Below, in pieces: positions 20,775 to 25,706 of a stretch of DNA of 25,706 nt (position 1 is its first letter; every line of letters begins with the position of its first letter). Source of the stretch: a virus; IMG/VR virus record IMGVR_UViG_3300043449_002711, positions 1-25,706 of that record, one strand, 5' to 3'. A program made the translations under genes and the position numbers. The notes under the pieces were generated by a model, which saw only the letters and a program-made list of their open reading frames with translations, was not told where the DNA came from and did not search any database.

Positions 20775-21920
20775 ATGAAAATCACATTAAAGCGCACTCC
20801 AGAACAAATTGAGCTTATTAAAGCAATGGCTAGCCGCAATCGCACCGTTGCTTATGATGCTCAAGTCGCACTCGCTGAGTTTATCGGTCCCGTTCTCGCG
20901 GAAGTTGTCAATAATGCTCCTACACTGAGCAACCTGTTCTCAACTCTTCCCTTCAACGCTGACGACAATCCCAGCATCCCCCTCGATCTTTACTTCGACA
21001 TTAATGACGAGGACTACATCACCGTATATTCACAGTCTGTAGCTGGTGGACTTCCCACAAATCAAGTCCTCCCCACAGTATCGGAGATGAAAGTCGCTAC
21101 CTATACTCTGGATAGCGCCCTTTCCTTCGACCGTAAATATGCCGCCAAGCATCGTATGGACGTTGTCGCTAAGACATTCACCCGTATGGCTCAGGAAATC
21201 CTCCTCAAGCAGGAGCGCACTTCCGCCACTCTGGTAATGGCTGCTCTCGCCAACGCTAGCACAAATGGCAAAGCTCACGTTCAACGCTCAAATCAAGCTG
21301 GTCGTTTCCTGCTTGCTGACTTGAACGAGCTTCTGACACTCGCAAAGCGCATCAATACCTCTTGGGCTAAAGGCACACCCGCCACTGGCGGACGCACAGG
21401 TCTGACCGATCTTCTGGTTTCGCCAGAAATCGTTGAGCAGATCCGCGCTATGGCCTACAACCCAATTAACACTGTTGCTGGTATCACTGATACCACTGGC
21501 ACAGAGGCTGGTTCAACAGTAGGTATTGCCGCTCCAGATGCAATGCGCATGGCCGTTTACGGCAGCGCTGGTATCCCCAGCTTCTATGGTGTTTCTATCC
21601 TTGAGTTCAATGAAATGGGCAAAGGCCAGAAATTTAACACCATCTTCGACACAGCTGCTGCCTCCACCAACTACACAACTGCTGGTGGTACAGGTTCAGC
21701 CGTATTCGATGGCGCTAACACCGAAATCCTCGTTGGTATCGACCGTTCACGCGAGTCTCTTCTCCGTGTTGTCGCTACCGATCCAGATTCAAACTCCGAG
21801 TTTACTCTGGTTGCCGATGACCAATACAGCATTCGTCAGAACAAGATTGGTTACTTCGGTTCGATGGAAGAGGGTCGTATCATCCTTGATACCCGCGCCC
21901 TCGTCGGAAAGATCGTCTAA
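20775..21920 (+). CDS. Major capsid protein
   Basis: The 381-aa protein follows the scaffold and accessory genes and precedes a strong terminator. AGGA lies upstream of the ATG. It starts MKITLKRTPEQIELIKAMAS, has a long N-terminal helix, a mostly alpha/beta core (VATYTLDSALSFDRKYAAKH, QEILLKQERTSATLVMAALA) and a C-terminal beta region with GIDRSRESLLRVVATD and QNKIGYFGSMEEGRIILDTR, consistent with an HK97-fold capsid protein. Codon use is the most GC-shifted of the late genes. The fold assignment is inferred; the position is strong. Confidence 0.85.
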   Translation: MKITLKRTPEQIELIKAMASRNRTVAYDAQVALAEFIGPVLAEVVNNAPTLSNLFSTLPFNADDNPSIPLDLYFDINDEDYITVYSQSVAGGLPTNQVLPTVSEMKVATYTLDSALSFDRKYAAKHRMDVVAKTFTRMAQEILLKQERTSATLVMAALANASTNGKAHVQRSNQAGRFLLADLNELLTLAKRINTSWAKGTPATGGRTGLTDLLVSPEIVEQIRAMAYNPINTVAGITDTTGTEAGSTVGIAAPDAMRMAVYGSAGIPSFYGVSILEFNEMGKGQKFNTIFDTAAASTNYTTAGGTGSAVFDGANTEILVGIDRSRESLLRVVATDPDSNSEFTLVADDQYSIRQNKIGYFGSMEEGRIILDTRALVGKIV

Positions 21921-21942
21921 CACCAAACAACACAAAATTAAC

Positions 21943-21971
21943 AAACCCGCCCAGAAATGGGCGGGTTTTTT
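21943..21971 (+). terminator. Rho-independent terminator after the capsid gene
   Basis: AAACCCGCCC and GGGCGGGTTT form a perfect 10-bp stem around a six-base loop, followed by a run of T. It is the strongest terminator in the window and probably ends the capsid transcript. Confidence 0.93.
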
Positions 21972-21991
21972 ATTCTTTCTCTTTTAGAAAA

Positions 21992-21999
21992 GTGTAAAG
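21992..21999 (+). promoter_or_regulatory. GTGTAAAG late-type motif
   Basis: GTGTAAAG lies just after the capsid terminator and 18 bases before the ATG at 22018, where a new transcript must begin if the terminator is efficient. Confidence 0.4.
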
Positions 22000-22017
22000 A
22001 TTAAAGTAATATGTAGT

Positions 22018-22413
22018 ATGGAGATATCTACTGGACAATCTACTGAACAAAACAGAAAAAGCTTAATTGACGAAATCAACTCTATTCAAGATAAAAATTC
22101 TCCTGAATATAGAAAAAAAATACGTCAATTAGAGAGTGCTCTCGGCATTGGAGAAATTAATATCTTTGGCACAGCTAATCGTAAAATTTTTGAAGAAAAT
22201 TTAGATAACATGTCTAACGAAGAAATCAGAAGCTTGGCTATGAAATTAAAACTAGATCCATCTGGAGCCAGACCAGTTTTAAAGAAGCGTTTAATGCAGC
22301 AGTTTGACACTCAGAATGTTAGAAGCAGGACACATTTTAGCCCACAGCCTCAAGCAAAAGCTTTATTTTCAGAAGAGCAAAAAGAAAAATTAAATAAAAT
22401 TTTAAATGGCTAA
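22018..22413 (+). CDS. SAP-domain-like protein (131 aa)
   Basis: The 131-aa protein has a charged helical N-terminus and, at about 62-96, a SAP-like helix-loop-helix (NMSNEEIRSLAMKLKLDPSG, then ARPVLKKRL). SAP motifs bind AT-rich DNA. The C-terminus has a KEKLNKIL helix. It lies between the capsid gene and a neck-like gene, so a DNA-contacting head-completion or connector-associated role is possible. It overlaps the next gene by eight bases. Confidence 0.65.
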   Translation: MEISTGQSTEQNRKSLIDEINSIQDKNSPEYRKKIRQLESALGIGEINIFGTANRKIFEENLDNMSNEEIRSLAMKLKLDPSGARPVLKKRLMQQFDTQNVRSRTHFSPQPQAKALFSEEQKEKLNKILNG

Positions 22414-22882
22414 TTTAGCGCAAATAGCTAGTGATATTTTTTATTACGAATTTGATGCTGACACTAATGAAACAAATATAAGCTCTATTTCTGGCTGGCT
22501 TAATGCCAACGTAGGAGAGCTAAACAATTTGATTTTTACTTCTTATAGCGGCACAGGAATAGACCTCGCTAGAGAAGAGCAAGATATCTTCAAGCATCTT
22601 TATTTGGCTAGCTATTACAAAAAGAAGTCTAGAAATGCAATTAAAACAATAGGATCTTCGTCTCCTACAAATAATGTTGTTTCTGTTTCTGACGAAGATT
22701 CTTCCGTTACTTTCGTAAATGGAAATGAAGTCAGCAAGCAGTTTCGAGCCTTATCAAAAGACCACCTTGAAGAGCTAAATAAGCTTGTTTACGCTTATAA
22801 TTATTATCAAGCCGCTCCAATACAAACAATTGCAAAAAATATGGTTTACGAGGTTTTAACTCTAACAGGTACGGGAGTTTAA
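22406..22882 (+). CDS. Neck or head-tail connector-like protein (158 aa)
   Basis: The 158-aa protein is mostly helical at its ends (REEQDIFKHLYLASYYKKKS, HLEELNKLVYAYNYYQ) with a short polar middle. Size and position after the capsid genes fit a head-tail connector or head-completion protein. No specific family is recognised. It starts inside the SAP gene's 3' end and is followed by a terminator. Confidence 0.5.
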   Translation: MANLAQIASDIFYYEFDADTNETNISSISGWLNANVGELNNLIFTSYSGTGIDLAREEQDIFKHLYLASYYKKKSRNAIKTIGSSSPTNNVVSVSDEDSSVTFVNGNEVSKQFRALSKDHLEELNKLVYAYNYYQAAPIQTIAKNMVYEVLTLTGTGV

Positions 22883-22903
22883 TATCTTTTTATATTTTAT
22901 ATT

Positions 22904-22933
22904 AAAAGCGCATCATCATGGTGCGCTTTTTTT
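22904..22933 (+). terminator. Rho-independent terminator after the connector-like gene
   Basis: AAAAGCGCA and TGCGCTTTT pair over nine bases around a nine-base loop, then a T-run. It is also bidirectional in principle, because A-runs precede the stem. Confidence 0.88.
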
Positions 22934-22941
22934 GTGTAAAT
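22934..22941 (+). promoter_or_regulatory. GTGTAAAT late-type motif after terminator
   Basis: GTGTAAAT begins immediately after the terminator T-run. It is followed by an AGAGGAAAAAGG purine-rich ribosome site and the ATG at 22964. A likely promoter for the fibre genes. Confidence 0.48.
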
Positions 22942-22963
22942 TTAAGAGGAAAAAGGTGCCACT

Positions 22964-23311
22964 ATGTCCGCTTCATCATATGATTTATGTATCCCAAGAA
23001 ATACTGATTATGATATTACTATTCAGTTAAAAGCGGCTAATGGAAGCCCAATAAATCTTACGGATGCGTTTGTGTATTCGGAGATAAAACAAGAATATTA
23101 TTTACCACTTATTGCAAATTTAAATGCTGCAATAATTGATGAAGCCAGCGGGATTGTAAAATTATCAATGACTGCGGAACAAACATCCGCTCTCCATCCT
23201 GGAACATTAAAATATGATGTTTTAGTGAGATACTCTAATAATATATTTCAAAAAGTTTTGCAGGGTAACGTGGAAGTAGAAACTAATATAACTTCACTAG
23301 GTGTATTATAA
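22964..23311 (+). CDS. Baseplate/fibre-associated Ig-like protein (115 aa)
   Basis: The 115-aa beta-rich protein begins MSASSYDLCIPRNTDYDITI and has QLKAANGSPINLTDAFVYSE and an ASGIVKLSMTAEQTSALHPG segment, then LKYDVLVRYSN. This order (intrinsic property statement, D-x-x-x-G, T-x-x-x-T-x-x-L-x-x-G-x-Y-D-V) is typical of phage baseplate proteins related to the BppU N-terminal region. It overlaps the next gene by one base (TAATG) and is part of the fibre operon. Confidence 0.62.
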   Translation: MSASSYDLCIPRNTDYDITIQLKAANGSPINLTDAFVYSEIKQEYYLPLIANLNAAIIDEASGIVKLSMTAEQTSALHPGTLKYDVLVRYSNNIFQKVLQGNVEVETNITSLGVL

Positions 23312-23841
23312 TGTCCTGCGATATTATTCAAGTTACTGTTATTTCTGGAACTCAAGGACCAACATCAGTTGTTGATGTTGGGCTTGCTGATATTCACAAT
23401 CAAATGCTTGGGTTGCAGGGAGGTGCTAGCGGAGAATATTATCATTTAACAAGTAATCAGTACGCTTCACTGTCTGGTAGTTTTAATTTAACTGGAACTT
23501 CTACTGATTCAAATTTATTAGAACTAGGAGTTAGCGATTCAAATTTGTTGTTGATTCCAAGTGGTTCGGTAATTTCTTTTGAAGGAGATATTGCCGCTTT
23601 TGATACAACAAATTTAAAAGCAGCATCTTGGCATTACAAATGTTTATTGGCAAATAAAACTGGCTTAGTGCAAAAAATAGGTTTTAGCCAAGTATATGGA
23701 ATCGCTGATGATTCTTCGGGTTCTTGGGGCGTTTACATTAATCCAAACACTGGTGTAGGGTATTTTCAAATACAAGTAAAAGGAGAAAATTCAACAACAA
23801 TTAAATGGAATGCTAGCGTTGAAGCTACTTCTGTTTCTTAA
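23311..23841 (+). CDS. Short tail-fibre-like protein (176 aa)
   Basis: The 176-aa protein has the fibre signature GEYYHLTSNQYASLSG (about 43-58), common where tail-fibre domains begin, then beta-rich repeats (TDSNLLELGVSDSNLLLIPS) and a jelly-roll-like end (WGVYINPNTGVGYFQIQVKG). It has no enzyme motif. It probably forms part of the fibre tip or an adaptor to the next gene, 13 bases downstream. Confidence 0.65.
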   Translation: MSCDIIQVTVISGTQGPTSVVDVGLADIHNQMLGLQGGASGEYYHLTSNQYASLSGSFNLTGTSTDSNLLELGVSDSNLLLIPSGSVISFEGDIAAFDTTNLKAASWHYKCLLANKTGLVQKIGFSQVYGIADDSSGSWGVYINPNTGVGYFQIQVKGENSTTIKWNASVEATSVS

Positions 23842-23854
23842 TTTTTTTTAAAAA

Positions 23855-25706
23855 ATGCCAATTTATTATATAGCAGCAGATGGTACGGGAGTTAGCGGTA
23901 CAACCGGAACATATTTTACTATTGTTGATATAGACACTGGCGTTTTCGGCGCTTTGTATTTGGTTAAAACAGGAACAGCAGTTAATTCAGATAAATTAAA
24001 CGGACAAAGTGGCAATTATTATTTAGATGCTTCCAATCTTACTGGAAATTTAGATTTGTCTTCCGCTTCTCTTTTAAGAGACGTTTCAGTAAAAAATGGA
24101 AATTATACAATTTCTTCTGGAGACGATATCGTTATAGTTGATTCAAATACTTACGCTACAATAACTTTACCCCTCGCTAGCGGATATTCTGGCAATCAAT
24201 TTTTTGTTAAAAATAAAGGTACTGGAATCGTTAGTATTGCTGCTGATCATTTAGATTTAATTGACGGTGAACCTAATTACGAATTAAGTCAGTATGAAGT
24301 TGTTGAAATTGTTAGTGATGGGTCTGCTTGGTATTCTATTAGTTCAAATTCTCAAACTGCTGGAAGCAATGGACCAAATACAAGTGGAAGCTCTGGAGTA
24401 AGCGGAACTAATGGAACTAGTGGAAGCAGCGGAAGAACTGGGAGTAGCGGCTCAAGTGGCAGAACAGGAACTTCTGGCACAAGTGGACAAAGAGGAGCTT
24501 CCGGTAGTTCTGGAACAAGTGGTAGTAAAGGACAAGCGGGAAGCTCTGGAACAAGTGGCAGTCAAGGCCCATCAGGAAGTTCAGGAACAAGTGGTGGCCA
24601 AGGTCCATCAGGAAGCTCTGGAACAAGTGGAGCCAGAGGAACTAGTGGTAGTTCAGGAATCACTGGTTCGTCAGGAACTAGTGGAAGTGGAGCGCCTGGT
24701 ACAAGTGGTTCTTCAGGTATAAGTTCAAATTACCAAACAACTTCAAATTCTACTCTTAATTTAAGCTCGATTAATCCCAATGACATTATAACTATAACAT
24801 TAGTTGGTAATGTTAATTATACACCTGCTCAATATATTGTTGTTGCTTACGCAGATCATTCTTGGATGAGCGGGAGAGTTATATCTTATAATAGTTCGAC
24901 CCAAGAATTACAATTTACTGTTATAGAATCTGAAGGAGGCGGAACGTATTCAAGTTGGAGTGTTAATTTGCAAGGTAGTTATGGGCAAGACGGTAGTTCT
25001 GGACAAAATGGAACAAATGGCTCTAGTGGCATAAACGGCACAAGCGGAAGCGCTGGCTCATCTGGTTTAAGTGGCACAAGCGGAACTGCTGGCTCTAGCG
25101 GAGAAAATGGCACAAGCGGAAGTGCTGGTTCATCTGGCGCAAACGGCACAAGTGGAACAGCAGGATCTAGCGGAGAAAACGGCACAAGCGGAAGCGCTGG
25201 TTCATCTGGCTTAAGTGGCACAAACGGAACTGCTGGTTCGTCTGGCGCAAACGGCACAAGTGGAACAGCAGGATCTAGCGGAGAAAATGGCACAAGCGGA
25301 AGTGCTGGTTCGTCTGGCGCGAATGGCACAAGTGGAACAGCAGGATCTAGCGGAGAAAATGGCACAAGCGGAAGCGCTGGCTCATCTGGTTTAAGTGGCA
25401 CAAACGGAACTGCTGGCTCTAGCGGAGAAAATGGCACAAGCGGAAGCGCTGGTTCATCTGGCGCAAACGGCACAAGTGGAACAGCAGGATCTAGCGGAGA
25501 AAATGGCACAAGCGGAAGCGCTGGTTCATCTGGCTTAAGTGGAACAAACGGAACTGCTGGTTCATCTGGCACAAACGGTACAAGTGGAACAGCAGGATCT
25601 AGCGGAGAAAATGGCACAAGCGGAAGTGCTGGTTCGTCTGGCGCGAATGGCACAAGTGGAACAGCAGGATCTAGCGGAGAAAATGGCACAAGCGGAAGCG
25701 CTGGCT
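23855..25706 (+). CDS. Collagen-like tail fibre protein (partial, runs off right edge)
   Basis: The frame is open for 617 codons to the window edge. Residues 1-169 are a beta-rich head (MPIYYIAADGTGVSGTTGTY, LNGQSGNYYLDASNLTG, ITLPLASGYSGNQFFVKNKG). Residues 170 to about 289 are Gly-X-Y repeats based on GSSGTSG. Residues about 290-373 form a folded island (NDIITITLVGNVNYTPAQYI). Residues 374 to the edge are longer Gly-X-Y repeats with GENGTSGSAGSSG. Such triplets make trimeric collagen-like rods in phage fibres. There is no Pro-rich stabilisation; Ser, Thr, Asn and Ala dominate the X and Y sites. The C-terminal tip, which would decide receptor binding, is outside the window. Confidence 0.88.
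   Translation, partial: MPIYYIAADGTGVSGTTGTYFTIVDIDTGVFGALYLVKTGTAVNSDKLNGQSGNYYLDASNLTGNLDLSSASLLRDVSVKNGNYTISSGDDIVIVDSNTYATITLPLASGYSGNQFFVKNKGTGIVSIAADHLDLIDGEPNYELSQYEVVEIVSDGSAWYSISSNSQTAGSNGPNTSGSSGVSGTNGTSGSSGRTGSSGSSGRTGTSGTSGQRGASGSSGTSGSKGQAGSSGTSGSQGPSGSSGTSGGQGPSGSSGTSGARGTSGSSGITGSSGTSGSGAPGTSGSSGISSNYQTTSNSTLNLSSINPNDIITITLVGNVNYTPAQYIVVAYADHSWMSGRVISYNSSTQELQFTVIESEGGGTYSSWSVNLQGSYGQDGSSGQNGTNGSSGINGTSGSAGSSGLSGTSGTAGSSGENGTSGSAGSSGANGTSGTAGSSGENGTSGSAGSSGLSGTNGTAGSSGANGTSGTAGSSGENGTSGSAGSSGANGTSGTAGSSGENGTSGSAGSSGLSGTNGTAGSSGENGTSGSAGSSGANGTSGTAGSSGENGTSGSAGSSGLSGTNGTAGSSGTNGTSGTAGSSGENGTSGSAGSSGANGTSGTAGSSGENGTSGSAG
24362..24720 (+). repeat. Collagen-like repeat block 1
   Basis: Gly-X-Y coding repeats. 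In the central part the 12-residue unit GSSGTSG-x-x-G-x-x recurs about every 36 bases, with substitutions concentrated in the last five residues. Confidence 0.85.
24974..25706 (+). repeat. Collagen-like tandem repeat block 2, 36-bp module
   Basis: The coding unit G-x-NGTSG-[ST]-AGSS (12 residues, 36 bp) repeats to the window edge. GAGAAAA landmarks occur at 25101, 25173, 25281, 25353, 25425, 25497, 25605 and 25677, spaced 72 or 108 bases, all multiples of 36. Near-identical DNA between units points to recent recombination. The block may continue outside the window. Confidence 0.92.

Noticed and set aside
21526-21987. 153-aa + strand frame overlapping the capsid gene and its terminator
   Set aside because: An alternate frame of the major capsid gene that reads through the terminator; composition (Ser, Pro, Leu) is not protein-like.
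24411-24722. 103-aa + strand frame rich in Glu, Val and Gln
   Set aside because: Out-of-frame reading of the Gly-X-Y repeat in the fibre gene.
24979-25689. 236-aa minus-strand open frame rich in Pro, Val, Leu and Phe
   Set aside because: It is the reverse shadow of the collagen-like repeat; the lack of stops comes from the repeated codons and there is no start signal.
24362-25706. CRISPR-like array
   Set aside because: Repeats are contiguous coding triplets without unique spacers and keep one open frame.
1-25706. tRNA genes, integrase or attachment sites, insertion sequences
   Set aside because: None could be recognised by eye on either strand; there is no evidence for lysogeny in this window.

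Overview
The window is part of a tailed double-stranded DNA phage genome (Caudoviricetes). The large terminase subunit, portal, prohead protease with scaffold, major capsid protein and tail-fibre genes lie in canonical order on the + strand between about 9.9 kb and the right edge. The host cannot be named from the sequence. Two promoter-like classes are visible, with Shine-Dalgarno sites in front of the abundant capsid genes.

Region 1 (1-3.0 kb) is clearly richer in GC than the rest. It holds small, mostly minus-strand accessory genes: a SleB-type cell-wall hydrolase running off the left edge, a 67-aa helical protein, two paralogous 63-66 aa proteins, a 49-aa charged helix, a conserved 101-aa phage protein and, on the + strand, a GP88-like protein, a 23-aa membrane peptide and a 59-aa acidic protein. 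Most genes here have their own -35/-10 pair whose -10 ends only 6-7 nt before the ATG, which predicts leaderless mRNAs.

Region 2 (3.1-8.7 kb, AT-rich, minus strand) is one densely coupled operon read leftward from a promoter at 8702-8729. In order it encodes a metallophosphoesterase, three small phage proteins (one AbrB-like), a NodU/TobZ-type carbamoyltransferase, a mannose-6-phosphate-isomerase-like cupin, an unknown protein, small membrane proteins and a HAD phosphatase. A GT9/heptosyltransferase-like protein (9119-9871, minus) lies just beyond. The carbamoyltransferase, cupin and glycosyltransferase suggest phage-encoded sugar or glycan modification.

Region 3 (9.9-22.9 kb, + strand) is the virion morphogenesis block: tail-tube-like protein, PhoH ATPase, zinc ribbon, a phage sigma factor with a cysteine cluster, a possible small terminase or DNA-binding protein, a zinc-finger/ERCC4 nuclease overlapping terL, terL, portal, a protease-scaffold fusion with a probable internal scaffold start, a capsid accessory protein and the major capsid protein. 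A strong terminator, a SAP-domain protein, a neck-like protein and a second terminator follow.

Region 4 (22.9 kb to the right edge) holds fibre and baseplate-like genes. It ends in an unfinished collagen-like fibre gene built on a 36-bp module.

A second short motif, GTGTAAA(T/C), sits 6-7 nt before three start codons and, with variants, further upstream of several other genes. It resembles a phage late-promoter element and is a natural candidate target for the phage-encoded sigma factor. Both divergent intergenic gaps (8694/8760 and 9871/9925) pair one leftward sigma70-like promoter with one rightward GTGTAAAT site, so they look like early/late switch points.
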